Assembly: GCF_000631985.1 (NCBI RefSeq) | Contig: NZ_JFYN01000012.1 | Coordinates: 124,001 to 188,000 of the forward strand | Origin: Pseudomonas sp. RIT288 | Lineage (GTDB): Bacteria; Pseudomonadota; Gammaproteobacteria; Pseudomonadales; Pseudomonadaceae | DNA length: 64,000 nucleotides | Direction of reading: 5' to 3' | Part shown: positions 55,187-63,199 of the stretch, piece by piece | Position numbering within the stretch: position 1 is the first letter of the stretch | Layout of the letters: every line of letters starts with the position of its first letter | Notes under the pieces: generated by a model | The model's input: only the letters and a program-made list of their open reading frames with translations | What the model was told of the DNA's origin: nothing | The model's database searches: none | Position numbers and translations under genes: made by a program

Positions 55187-58093
55187 TCAAGCAGCCCGAG
55201 TCTCGCTCTCAGCCATTCCCGGAATCGTCTTCACGATGTAACAGCGTTGTGTGCCGAGTCCGGGCAAGCGGATCAGGCTCGATGCCTTGCCGTCGTTCCC
55301 CGGTTCCAGCACACCGCGCTGTAGTAGTTCCTTATTCACGGCATTGATGTTCATGCCCCGGAATACCTCGGAGCGCCACGCCTCGGGCAGCACGTAATAG
55401 GTGTTCGTGGTGTGCATGTTGTCGCCCATACCGTGCTCCAGCGTCTTGCGAAAGCCGAGGCGGTCGATGGTGCGCGGGCCGTGTTCGTCGATCTTGGCTG
55501 CCGCCGATTCCCAGCGGGTGAAGCGGCTTTCGCCGAAACGCTCGATGACCTGGCGCAGGCGCGCCAAGATCGCATCACCCTCGAAGTTACCGGCGCCGCC
55601 GCGCTCATTCAGCCAAGCGTTCAAGCAGACGCGAGCGGCGGTAGTGGCGGTTCCGTCCGGCCAGCCGGTGATGCCCATCGCGGTGGCCAGCTCACCTGCT
55701 GCCGCGGCGAGACCGAAGCGAGCTGCGGCACGGTGCGCTTGTCCGCTGGCGGACGCTGGGAGCGACTTGGCAATAAAGCCTTCCAGCGTGCGGCGGAGGA
55801 TCGCTGCCCAGCCGTGACGCTTGCCCGGCTCGCATAGGGCGGTGAGGAACGCTGTGATTGGTGTGCCGTAGTAGTTCGCCACGCGGGCCTTGAGCGAGTC
55901 CGATAGGGCGGCCGCATCTTCGAAACCATTGAGCGTGTCGAACATGCCGAGGCCTTTGCTGGCATCTGCCGGGACGGCGAGCATCCGCACCTCCATGCCC
56001 GCTTTAAGCTCCTTGTTGGCTTCGGCCATGTGCTGCGCCAAGGTCTTCTCGCCCGTGGACAAAAACAGCAAACGCCACTCCTGCACCTGTCGGCCTGCTT
56101 GGCCTCGATCATTGGCCCGAGCCTTACCGGTGCCATTGCCGAGCATATAAACCGTCTCGCCAATGATGCGTGGATCGCACATGCCGATTTCATCGAGTAC
56201 CAAGAGGCCGTCGGAATGTGCTGCAGCGATGGATTCCAGCGCGTTGTCGGTCGAGCGCCACGAACGCACTAAGCGCGGTCCGCCATAGATCGAGGCGGCG
56301 ACTTGCAGGTGAGTAGTCTTGCCGCCGGAACTGTCGCCGTACAAATGAAAGCCACCCGATTCGTGGCCAAGCATATGCAGTAGGGGACCGGCGAAGGCGA
56401 CACCGACGACAAACGCCAAGCGGTGATTGCCGACGCACAGTGCGCCGATCTGCTGTTGCCATTGTTCGAGCGTGCCCGCTTCGCTTATCGGTGGAAGCTG
56501 CGCACCCGCTTCGTAGAAATGCAGATGCTCGCTGTGCGTGCCGACCTGCTGCTCAGGCAGGAGAAAGGCGCTGTCATGCCATCCTAAACGAGTGACCAAA
56601 CGCGCACGTTGTGCACTGTCGAAACCGCCGAGGTAACTCTGCAGGTCGTTGCGTGCGTTGCGCCCCGAACGACTACCGGCGAGGCGCAAACCCATGTCCA
56701 CTAATGGACCGAGCACGTCCTTGCCGAAGTCGCCGGTCATGGTGCGCGCCGGGATGTTCCAGCGCTTCTTGGTGCCATCGGGATCATCGAACTCGACCAG
56801 CAAGCCCCAGTTGTGTCCCTTCTCGTCACGGGTACGGGCGAGGATCGCCATAGGCGAACACACTGGGCGTGCTTCGCCATCGTCACCGGCATAAAACACA
56901 CCTTCGGATGTCAGGCGGAAGCCTCCCGGCATCAGGTCGTTTTTCGATTTTGTAGAGCGCTTGGCCGCTGCTTTAGACTTCGGTTCCGGCTCGGGTTTAA
57001 CCTGGGTAGCAACCGCCTTTTCCTCGATCACGCCGAATAGCTCGCCGCTGCTTTCCAGCTCGGCAAAGTGGGCGGCTGTCCAGCCTTTGGCCAGCGCATC
57101 GGCGGCATCATCACCGTCATTCCATTGACCACCTTTGGCAAAAGCGGCGCGGTCGTTCTTCAGCGTGGGCTTGCGCTTGAACACTTCCAGTTCGATAACC
57201 CGAACCGAGTCGGCGCCGATTTCGCGCAGCTTCTCGGCGACGGTGTCCATGCAGGCTTTACCGCTGTCGTCGTTGTCTGGCCACAAGACAACATCGCGCC
57301 CCTTGAGCGGTGTCAGATCGGCTTTGTGCCAAGAGTTAGAGCCATTCGGCCAGCAGGTGGCCACGTAGCCCGGTAGCAGTTCAGTGGCGGCGTCAGCGGC
57401 TTTCTCGCCTTCGCACAGAACAACCGGCGTGTCACTGTGCTGGACTAGTTCATCAAGGCGCAACAGGGGACGCGGATCTGGCAGCCCCTGCCAGCGCCAT
57501 TGCTTGGTCTGGCTGTCTGCGCGCTGACACCACGTCAATGGCGCAAAGACCTTCTTTGGCTTGCCGTCTTCATCGGGGCCGAGGTCAAAGCGGTAGAGCG
57601 CCATGAGAGGCTGGCCCTGAGCGTCGCGGTAGATCCACACCTTGGACGGCACACCATGATCCCGGTGCTTGGCCGGGCACTTGTTCATGGCCTCGGTCGG
57701 GATTGGCTGGATGGCGTTCCATGTCGTTGCTATGGGCTTGCTAGGTGTTGCCTTTGACTGTGCAGCGCCGGGCGAAACACCCAGCAAGTCAGCCAGCTTG
57801 TTGCAGGCTTCGATGTCAGTGCCGCCGTCCAGATAACGCACCAGATCGATCAGGTCGCCGCCCTTGTCGCCGGTGGCGAAGTCGGCCCAGGTACCCTTGC
57901 TCAAGTTGATTTTGAGCGATCCGGCGCGCTTGTCGCTGCGGGTAGGATTCGGGGCTGTGTATTCCTTACCGCCGTCTACGCGCTTGCCATTGGGCAGCCA
58001 GTGCGAAAGGACACGATCAATGTCTTTCAGCGCGGCTACCTTCACGTCGGCAAAGCTTGGACGTTTTGCGTTGCTGTTTGGGCGTTGGCTCAT
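55187..58093 (-). CDS. P4 alpha-like primase-helicase (TOPRIM and DUF927 domains)
   Basis: A 968-residue replication protein. The N-terminus has a primase-associated region (GTWADFATGDKGGDLIDLVR), then a TOPRIM domain with VVLCEGEKAADAA (about 224-236) and WPDNDDSGKA (271-280). The C-terminal part is a DUF927 superfamily-3-like ATPase with Walker A GDSSGGKTT (586-594) and Walker B LLVLDEIGM. It would prime and unwind the excised island. It overlaps the DUF3077 gene by four bases. Two iteron families in the island are candidate binding sites. Confidence 0.9.
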   Translation of the reverse strand: MSQRPNSNAKRPSFADVKVAALKDIDRVLSHWLPNGKRVDGGKEYTAPNPTRSDKRAGSLKINLSKGTWADFATGDKGGDLIDLVRYLDGGTDIEACNKLADLLGVSPGAAQSKATPSKPIATTWNAIQPIPTEAMNKCPAKHRDHGVPSKVWIYRDAQGQPLMALYRFDLGPDEDGKPKKVFAPLTWCQRADSQTKQWRWQGLPDPRPLLRLDELVQHSDTPVVLCEGEKAADAATELLPGYVATCWPNGSNSWHKADLTPLKGRDVVLWPDNDDSGKACMDTVAEKLREIGADSVRVIELEVFKRKPTLKNDRAAFAKGGQWNDGDDAADALAKGWTAAHFAELESSGELFGVIEEKAVATQVKPEPEPKSKAAAKRSTKSKNDLMPGGFRLTSEGVFYAGDDGEARPVCSPMAILARTRDEKGHNWGLLVEFDDPDGTKKRWNIPARTMTGDFGKDVLGPLVDMGLRLAGSRSGRNARNDLQSYLGGFDSAQRARLVTRLGWHDSAFLLPEQQVGTHSEHLHFYEAGAQLPPISEAGTLEQWQQQIGALCVGNHRLAFVVGVAFAGPLLHMLGHESGGFHLYGDSSGGKTTHLQVAASIYGGPRLVRSWRSTDNALESIAAAHSDGLLVLDEIGMCDPRIIGETVYMLGNGTGKARANDRGQAGRQVQEWRLLFLSTGEKTLAQHMAEANKELKAGMEVRMLAVPADASKGLGMFDTLNGFEDAAALSDSLKARVANYYGTPITAFLTALCEPGKRHGWAAILRRTLEGFIAKSLPASASGQAHRAAARFGLAAAAGELATAMGITGWPDGTATTAARVCLNAWLNERGGAGNFEGDAILARLRQVIERFGESRFTRWESAAAKIDEHGPRTIDRLGFRKTLEHGMGDNMHTTNTYYVLPEAWRSEVFRGMNINAVNKELLQRGVLEPGNDGKASSLIRLPGLGTQRCYIVKTIPGMAESETRAA

Positions 58094-58362
58094 GTATCGG
58101 CCCTCTGCAGAAACAGCGCGTCGCTGATGTCATCGATCAAAGCTTTGGCCATCTCGCCCAGATACAGAGCTGGCCAGCTGAAACGATCGCCGTGATCGCT
58201 CATGGCTGCGTCGAAAGTGAGCTGGTTGGCGTGATGCTGCAGCAGCGACACCATCTCCAGTGCATCCTCGACTGGAACTCCGGCGTTCACCCGAAACAGC
58301 TTTAAGTCTGTAGCGTTGACGCGGGAAAAGGTGGCGTGGCCAAGGGTGGTGGAAGTGCTCAT
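58090..58362 (-). CDS. DUF3077 family protein
   Basis: A 90-residue protein with the DUF3077 pattern LKLFRVNAGVPVEDALEMVS then LLQHHANQLTFDAAMSD. Members are small Pseudomonas proteins of unknown function. The start at 58362 overlaps the previous gene by four bases, and its stop overlaps the primase start, so it is tightly coupled. Confidence 0.85.
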   Translation of the reverse strand: MSTSTTLGHATFSRVNATDLKLFRVNAGVPVEDALEMVSLLQHHANQLTFDAAMSDHGDRFSWPALYLGEMAKALIDDISDALFLQRADT

Positions 58363-58643
58363 AGCGCACCGCCTTTCTGCACAGCAGGAGTCGAGGTGGT
58401 GTCGCCGTGCAAGGCGAGCGTCTTGATCAAGCCTAGGGTACCGCGCACGTCCCAAAGGACGGCAGCAATGACGTGATTGGCAAGGCGCGAAGATTCGCTT
58501 TCGAAGTGGTCCTCGAGCAGCGTCAGTACCGAGTCGGCGCGTTCAATGGCACAGGTGATGGCGTCGATAGGCACGCCGGCTTCGACGGTTTTGCTGACGC
58601 ACAGAAGGTCTTCGGGCAGGGCACAACTCAGGGGGCTGTTCAT
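58359..58643 (-). CDS. Small helical island protein (DUF3077/DUF6124-like layout)
   Basis: A 94-residue protein (LLCVSKTVEAGVPIDAITCA then LANHVIAAVLWDVRGTLGLI). The layout recalls DUF3077-type proteins but I cannot assign a family. It has ATGA overlaps at both ends in the coupled series leading to the primase-helicase. Confidence 0.7.
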   Translation of the reverse strand: MNSPLSCALPEDLLCVSKTVEAGVPIDAITCAIERADSVLTLLEDHFESESSRLANHVIAAVLWDVRGTLGLIKTLALHGDTTSTPAVQKGGAL

Positions 58644-58798
58644 TGGGCACCGCCTGCGGCTTCGAGCGCGCGAGCTTTGGCCATGTGGTCGTTGTAGCGG
58701 GTGAGGCGTGTTGCGAGGCTGGAATTGGCGTGTAAAGCGGCGAGAGCCATTGCACGGTGTGCAGCGGCGCGAATTTTGGACGGATTGAGGGTGTGCAT
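58640..58798 (-). CDS. Small basic protein, first gene after the structured leader
   Basis: A 52-residue, Ala/Arg-rich helical protein (MHTLNPSKIRAAAHRAMALA). AAAAGGAG lies about 7 bases before the ATG. In P4-like elements the first gene here is a small kil-type or regulatory gene; I do not claim homology. It overlaps the next gene by four bases. Confidence 0.65.
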   Translation of the reverse strand: MHTLNPSKIRAAAHRAMALAALHANSSLATRLTRYNDHMAKARALEAAGGAQ

Positions 58799-58960
58799 GT
58801 AGAGCTCCTTTTGCTGAGGAGCTGCCACCGCTTGCGGCCAAGCAAGGAATGGTGGCAGCTGTACGCAGGTTGGCCGACCGGGGCAAAAGGGACCCGGCAC
58901 ACCCGAAGGTGTCCCACGCACAGCCGCCATAACACGATACGACGGGCACAAAAAAAGCGC
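58799..58960 (-). ncRNA. Structured leader resembling the P4 CI/C4 immunity RNA region
   Basis: Reading the minus strand: GTGGGACACCTTCGGGTGTGCC with the hairpin ACACC-TTCG-GGTGT (58899-58912), then CCGGGTCCC...CCCCGG. Next comes a 10-bp perfect stem, AGCTGCCACC with GGTGGCAGCT (58820-58829 and 58851-58860), just before the ribosome site. The motif around the TTCG hairpin and the following GGTCGGCCAACCTG recall, from memory, the leaders of P4-like elements where a short antisense-type RNA controls the replication operon. The exact RNA ends are unknown. Confidence 0.45.
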
Positions 58961-58982
58961 CTGCTATCGGATGGAGGGCGCT
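58950..58982 (-). terminator. Terminator upstream of the replication operon leader
   Basis: On the minus strand GCGCCCTCCATCCGATAGCAGGCGC... runs into seven T residues. It may end a short transcript or the upstream gene set and so act as an attenuator. The remaining spacer to 59171 has two further palindromic patches (GGACGGCCAAGTCC and GCTGCAAATTCAGC type) and no gene. Confidence 0.65.
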
Positions 58983-59171
58983 TGTGCGCCTTTTGCAGTT
59001 CGGACGGCCAAGTCCGGTCGCTGAATTTGCAGCGACGGCCAGAGAGTAACGTCCGTTTTTCGAAAGTGCAACCGCGCTGATGGCTTGCGGATTTTTCGGG
59101 TGCGGCATAAATTGTCTTTGCATGTAGATTTACCTCAACGCCTCCGGATCGCCCCCGGAGGCGTTTTCGTT

Positions 59172-59477
59172 TCAGGCATGTGCTTCCCAGCGCAGGGAAA
59201 GTAGGGGCAGGAATCCGCCACTCAGCATGGAGCGGGCGTCCTCGTAGGCTTGCGTTTGCTGGCCTTCGTCGACGATCACGGCTCCGGTCTTTTCGCAGTG
59301 GAGGGAGAGGGCGCACCAGGTGCCGTCGGCCCAGCTCAGTACGCTGACCACGCGGCCTCGCTTTTCCTGTTGGCTGCGGTGGCGTTCAAGGCGCTGCATG
59401 AGGCGAGTAGAAAATCCGATCCGGCGCAGTACGGAGAACGGATGCATCAACGCGTTATCAGCGATCTTTCGATTCAT
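59172..59477 (-). CDS. Island hypothetical protein, 101 residues
   Basis: A mixed alpha/beta protein (RIGFSTRLMQRLERHRSQQE; VVSVLSWADGTWCALSLHCE). AGGAGG lies 6 bases before the ATG at 59477, which fixes the start within the end of the previous gene (four-base overlap). No family is recognised. Confidence 0.65.
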   Translation of the reverse strand: MNRKIADNALMHPFSVLRRIGFSTRLMQRLERHRSQQEKRGRVVSVLSWADGTWCALSLHCEKTGAVIVDEGQQTQAYEDARSMLSGGFLPLLSLRWEAHA

Positions 59478-60082
59478 GCCGCCTCCTGCGCTCGGGCGAA
59501 AAGTGGCGCTGGAGTTTCGCCTTTGAGCCAAGCCAGGATCTTGCTGTCCTCAACGCAGCGACGACGGTGCTCAACGGCCATCTGCTCGCGGCGTTGTGCG
59601 ACACACTGTTCGACGTAACCGTCCAGGTCGGAGGTCAAGCGCATATCTTTGTGAACGCGCTCGCTTGTCGTCTTCTCGACGGCAAGATCCTCATCCGTGA
59701 TGCGTTGCCATACCGCTGGATCGTTCGCGAATCCTGCCGATTGATCCACCAGCCAGTAGGTGACCCAATCCGTCATGCCGCGCGCCTTCAGCGAGGTGAG
59801 GCGGCTTTCGCTCATAGCAAAATAGCCGGAGCCGTGGACGCTCGAAAACTCTCTGCGCACCGCATTTTTGCGGATCAGTTCTGGCAGCTCCCAAGGGTTG
59901 GCTTTGAGTGGAAGCACGAGACCGTCAGGAGTGAAAAAGAACGCTTCCTGCTCTTCGCCGTTCCAGCTCACGCCCGCGATGGTGCGGTGACGCCAGTTGA
60001 TCGCGCCGGGTTGATAGAGGCGGAATCCGATGCTGTACGAGTCGAGAAACGGCCCTTTGAATGGGCAGTAGTTACGCTTCAT
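59474..60082 (-). CDS. Island hypothetical protein, 202 residues
   Basis: A soluble protein with an N-terminal beta-rich part (GFRLYQPGAINWRHRTIAGV; AFFFTPDGLVLPLKANPWEL) and a charged helical C-terminal part (YVEQCVAQRREQMAVEHRRR). Family not recognised. It sits between the AlpA-type gene and a small gene, overlapping both by four bases. Confidence 0.7.
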   Translation of the reverse strand: MKRNYCPFKGPFLDSYSIGFRLYQPGAINWRHRTIAGVSWNGEEQEAFFFTPDGLVLPLKANPWELPELIRKNAVRREFSSVHGSGYFAMSESRLTSLKARGMTDWVTYWLVDQSAGFANDPAVWQRITDEDLAVEKTTSERVHKDMRLTSDLDGYVEQCVAQRREQMAVEHRRRCVEDSKILAWLKGETPAPLFARAQEAA

Positions 60083-60333
60083 GCTGCCACCAGATCACGG
60101 GCGGCGATACGCGCTCGTGTCCACGCCTGTACCTCTCCCAATACCCATGCAACTGGAGCACTTCGGGCGTTGCTGTTACTCAGCTTCACAGGCAGCGGGA
60201 ATCCGCTCTCAGGTTGGCGCATGAGCTTGTAGATGGTCGGGCGGGCAAGCCCAACGATTGATACCACCTCGGGCATACGGATGAGAGTCGTGGCGGGGTC
60301 GTGTGAAGCAAGGTGTTTTATTGCGGTAGTCAT
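60079..60333 (-). CDS. AlpA-family transcriptional regulator
   Basis: An 84-residue protein with a MerR-like winged helix-turn-helix (IRMPEVVSIVGLARPTIYKL, then GFPLPVKL), typical of the AlpA/phage excisionase-regulator family. In P4-like islands such proteins control integrase or excision genes. It is the first gene of the coupled minus-strand series behind the integrase region. Confidence 0.85.
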   Translation of the reverse strand: MTTAIKHLASHDPATTLIRMPEVVSIVGLARPTIYKLMRQPESGFPLPVKLSNSNARSAPVAWVLGEVQAWTRARIAARDLVAA

Positions 60334-60415
60334 AGCGATCCAAACCTGCGTTTATTGAGACGACAGGCCATACGCTACGGAGAGGGAGGGGAACGGACTG
60401 TGTCCGTTCCCTTTT

Positions 60416-61354
60416 TTATTTGAGTGGTCGAAGACCTAGCGCGGTCAAATGATCGCGGATGGTTTTCTTGGTGCCGTGAACGGCTTGGTCGAACAGCAGG
60501 TTGGTTAGCTCTGCATCTGTCAGGTTTCGTTTCTCGATTCGCCGGCCTGCAATAATTTGCTCTGCGGCTGCCTTTATGTTTGAGCGCCGATCCATCGTTT
60601 CTATTTGCGTTTTAGAGCCTGCCTCTTGATTACCTTTGCCAGCCTCTTGCCCGCGTTTAGATGCCTTCGCTGAGAAGGCTTCGTCAAGTAGTCGAAGCAT
60701 CAGACTTGATGTGTTGAAGCCATTTTTGGATACATCGATGCTCTCCACCTGGCGATAGAGGCTTGCCATCAACAATGTCTGATTAGCCTCCCCTTTCAAG
60801 ACTGCAAACTGCTCTCTCGCTTCTATTTCAAAGCCGGCGCGGCGATCTCGTTCTTTATCGATTAGGGTCGCGTATTGGCGGGGTGAGTCCTTTCTTAGCC
60901 CCTCTATCAGATCCGCATCTATATCGTAGGTAGCGACCTCGAGCTCGAAGAGCCAATTTGCAAGTATTTCCACAGCTTGTACGCCGAGTACCAGGGCAAA
61001 AGCTGCAGTGAGTTGTGAATCTGTAGCTGGATGATCGACCCCGAGAAAGCCTCGAATGACGTTAGGCATTGAAGCTGCTTCCGCAGAGCTTGCACGTTCA
61101 CCGATGGCATCCCGGAGTCGAAACAAGGTTCTTGTGACTGATTCTGCACTGGTCGCGTAGGAGCCATCCTCAAGCCAGAACGAAGTTGCCACGCCGATGA
61201 GGTCGAAAGCTTCTCGGAAATTCTCGTGAAAATGGGGATACAACGCTAACTCACGCACTGCTAGTTCGGCGTCATCCATGTCCCAAATCAGACACTTCAC
61301 GTCGGTCCCTGCGATTTCTAGTTCTTCAGGTTCAATACCTAGCTCGATATCCAT
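60416..61354 (-). CDS. Island hypothetical protein, 312 residues
   Basis: A mostly helical protein with an acidic N-terminus (IELGIEPEELEIAGTDVKCL), a long central helical region, and a lysine-rich linker (KASKRGQEAGKGNQEAGSKT). A C-terminal helix pair (LTDAELTNLLFDQAVHGTKK) looks like a small DNA-binding end. It is alone between AlpA and the integrase, with 82 bases to the former. No family is recognised; it may be accessory cargo. Confidence 0.65.
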   Translation of the reverse strand: MDIELGIEPEELEIAGTDVKCLIWDMDDAELAVRELALYPHFHENFREAFDLIGVATSFWLEDGSYATSAESVTRTLFRLRDAIGERASSAEAASMPNVIRGFLGVDHPATDSQLTAAFALVLGVQAVEILANWLFELEVATYDIDADLIEGLRKDSPRQYATLIDKERDRRAGFEIEAREQFAVLKGEANQTLLMASLYRQVESIDVSKNGFNTSSLMLRLLDEAFSAKASKRGQEAGKGNQEAGSKTQIETMDRRSNIKAAAEQIIAGRRIEKRNLTDAELTNLLFDQAVHGTKKTIRDHLTALGLRPLK

Positions 61355-61447
61355 TTAGGCCGCCCCTCGCCCCGAGACAGGCGCGCTGTTCCAGCGTCGT
61401 GGATTGAATAAAGCCGCTGCCGACAGGAAGGACTCGGGGATATTTCT

Positions 61448-61569
61448 GTTACACGACTTCATGTCGTTACACTTGAGGCATTCGAGGTGAAAACAACGTG
61501 TAGAAGATAAATAATTCATTATTATCAATTAGTTATATGGATTCGTTATACCTGTAACACGCGTTACAC
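61448..61569. repeat. GTGTAAC repeat cluster, right
   Basis: GTTACAC at 61448-61454, 61466-61472 and 61563-61569, with TGTAACAC at 61553-61560 forming the compound palindrome TGTAACACGCGTTACA. It lies in the spacer between the 312-residue protein and the integrase, about 14 kb from the left cluster and in inverse orientation. Confidence 0.75.
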
Positions 61570-61599
61570 CGATTTTTGAGGGGAGGCGATTACGTGCGC

Positions 61600-62841
61600 T
61601 CATACCGCCTTCCCAAACTGTCCCTGCACCACATTACCCGCTGCCATTTGCTCAAGGTGGTCGGCATACCACTGCATCATCACTACACGCTGTTCTAGGT
61701 ACTGAGCCTTGTTATATACCCCTGAAATACCTTCCTCTTTGTGGGCAAGCTGCGCCTCAACGTGTTCTTTAGGCCAGCCATGTTCTCGAAGCAATGTGCT
61801 CGCTGTGTGGCGAGTCCCGTGTCCAACGAGACGACCTTTGTAGCCTATGGTGGCGAAGACCTTGTTGATTGTGTTTTCACTGATGGTCGGATTTTTTGCG
61901 CCGACTCCGGGGAAGAGCCAGCGGCTGCGACCGGTTAAGCATTGCAGCTCTTTCAGCGCCACAACGGCTTGGTGGGGAAGGGGGCATACAAAATCCCGGC
62001 GCATCTTCATTTTGGCAGCAGGTGTGGTCCAAATGGCTTTCTCAAGGTCGAATTCTTTCCATTCGGCCAATCGAACCATGCCGGGTCGTGATGCTGTCCA
62101 GATACAAAGCCATGCAGCGGTACGGGCTGTCAGTCTGCTTGGTGTGTTTCTGAGCGCCTGGAGGAATTCAGCCAGCTCAGGCTCAAGCAAATGTGGATGC
62201 TGCTGAGTCTTCGGGGCTTGGGCTGCAATGTCACGTAGGCGGCTGCCCGGATCGTTTTCGGTGAGCCCTAAGCCGATGGCTCGGCCGAAGATCTGATTGA
62301 TCCAGGTTTGGCACTTTTCCGCCACGTTGTGTGCGTTTCGGGTTTCGAGGGATGCCTGGAGTTCTGCGCAGTCGGTACGGGTGATTTCGTCGAGGGGCTT
62401 ATCTCCCAATGCCGGTAGGATGTCCTTGTCGAGGTAAGTGCGGATCTTGTTAAGAGTGGAGGGAGCGAGGCCCTTTTCTTCTTTGGCCTTGAGCCAAGCT
62501 TCAGCAGCAGCTCGGAAGGTCCGAGTCCTGGCAGCGTCAATGGCAGCTTTGGCGGAGCGTTTCTGTTCGAGAGGATCGGCGCCGCTGCTAACTACCTTGC
62601 GTAGTTCGGCAGCTTTGTCCCGTGCCAATGCACCGCTTACTTCCGGGTAGCCCCCGAGCCCCATCCAAGCCCAATTGCCCGCCGGACGTTTGTAGCGGAG
62701 CTGCCAGGATTTACCACCATCAGGCTTGACCCTGAAGTAGAGGCCGTTTCCGTCCAGTTCCCGGTATTCCTTTGATTCCGGCTCCAGCCCCGCAAGTGTC
62801 GTGTCTGCGAGAGGGCGGCGCTTGATGTCTGCGCGCTTCAT
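61600..62841 (-). CDS. int: Tyrosine-type site-specific integrase (P4/CP4-57 family)
   Basis: A 413-residue recombinase with an N-terminal DUF4102 arm-binding domain (GLYFRVKPDGGKSWQLRYKR), a SAM-like core-binding domain and a complete catalytic domain: Arg252 (TASRPG), His341 and Arg344 (HGTRH), His367 (LAHKEE) and Tyr376 (GVYNKAQY). The start at 62841 gives the usual N-terminus; 32 further open codons run through GGATACA repeats. It lies 165 bases from the tRNA-Leu 3' end, its target, and points away from it. Confidence 0.96.
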   Translation of the reverse strand: MKRADIKRRPLADTTLAGLEPESKEYRELDGNGLYFRVKPDGGKSWQLRYKRPAGNWAWMGLGGYPEVSGALARDKAAELRKVVSSGADPLEQKRSAKAAIDAARTRTFRAAAEAWLKAKEEKGLAPSTLNKIRTYLDKDILPALGDKPLDEITRTDCAELQASLETRNAHNVAEKCQTWINQIFGRAIGLGLTENDPGSRLRDIAAQAPKTQQHPHLLEPELAEFLQALRNTPSRLTARTAAWLCIWTASRPGMVRLAEWKEFDLEKAIWTTPAAKMKMRRDFVCPLPHQAVVALKELQCLTGRSRWLFPGVGAKNPTISENTINKVFATIGYKGRLVGHGTRHTASTLLREHGWPKEHVEAQLAHKEEGISGVYNKAQYLEQRVVMMQWYADHLEQMAAGNVVQGQFGKAV

Positions 62842-62872
62842 CCTTGTATCCCAAAGTTCGGTATTTTTCTCA

Positions 62873-62916
62873 GGATACAAGCAGGGATACAGGGATACAA
62901 CGGATAAGGGGATACA
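62873..62916. repeat. GGATACA repeats between integrase and tRNA
   Basis: GGATACA occurs at 62873-62879, 62885-62891, 62893-62899 and 62910-62916, plus GTATCC inverted near 62848. This is the place where integrase arm sites and the integrase promoter are expected; two further copies lie at the opposite island end. Confidence 0.65.
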
Positions 62917-62934
62917 GAGGTAGATAGCCAGACA

Positions 62935-62962
62935 CAAAAAAACCGGCTCAAGTGGCCGGTTT
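62935..62962 (-). terminator. Terminator downstream of tRNA-Leu
   Basis: On the minus strand AAACCGGCCACTTGAGCCGGTTTTTTTTG makes a 7-bp stem with a T tract. It lies island-side of the att core, so the island now supplies the tRNA terminator. Confidence 0.75.
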
Positions 62963-63005
62963 CTCTGGGTCTGAGAGTCTGGTAGAGACTTTCAGATACT
63001 GCTAT

Positions 63006-63025
63006 ATGGTGCCCCGAGGGAGACT
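63006..63025. other. Putative attachment site, right (tRNA-Leu 3' end)
   Basis: The core ATGGTGCCCCGAGGGAGACT covers the CCA end, acceptor arm and part of the T arm of the tRNA. It is nearly repeated at 45373-45390. Integration has preserved the tRNA. Confidence 0.65.
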
Positions 63026-63091
63026 CGAACTCCCACTCCTTTCGAAAACGGATTTTGAATCCGCCGCGTCTACCAATTCCGCCATCAGGGC
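63007..63091 (-). tRNA. tRNA-Leu (anticodon CAA)
   Basis: The minus strand gives an 85-base cloverleaf with CCA encoded. The acceptor arm is GCCCTGA with TCGGGGC, the anticodon stem is GCGGA/TCCGT with loop TTCAAAA (anticodon CAA), there is a long variable arm as in all class II leucine tRNAs, and the T arm is GGGAGTTCGAGTCTCCC. It is the integration target of the island. Confidence 0.95.
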
Positions 63092-63199
63092 TCAATGGCG
63101 GCGAAGTATAGAGAGGTGATTACCGTTGGTCAATCACGTTTCATGGTCAATTTTTGATATTTCCGCTAGACTTTCCGGCCCTGCTAGACGAACCCCATC

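Noticed and set aside
58359..59316. Longer frames across the island leader (up to 257 codons)
   Set aside because: The short genes with ribosome sites and four-base overlaps explain this region; the longer frames run through the leader hairpins. An Ash-like reading of the leader (FGCAGS-type) is conceivable but I treat it as RNA structure.
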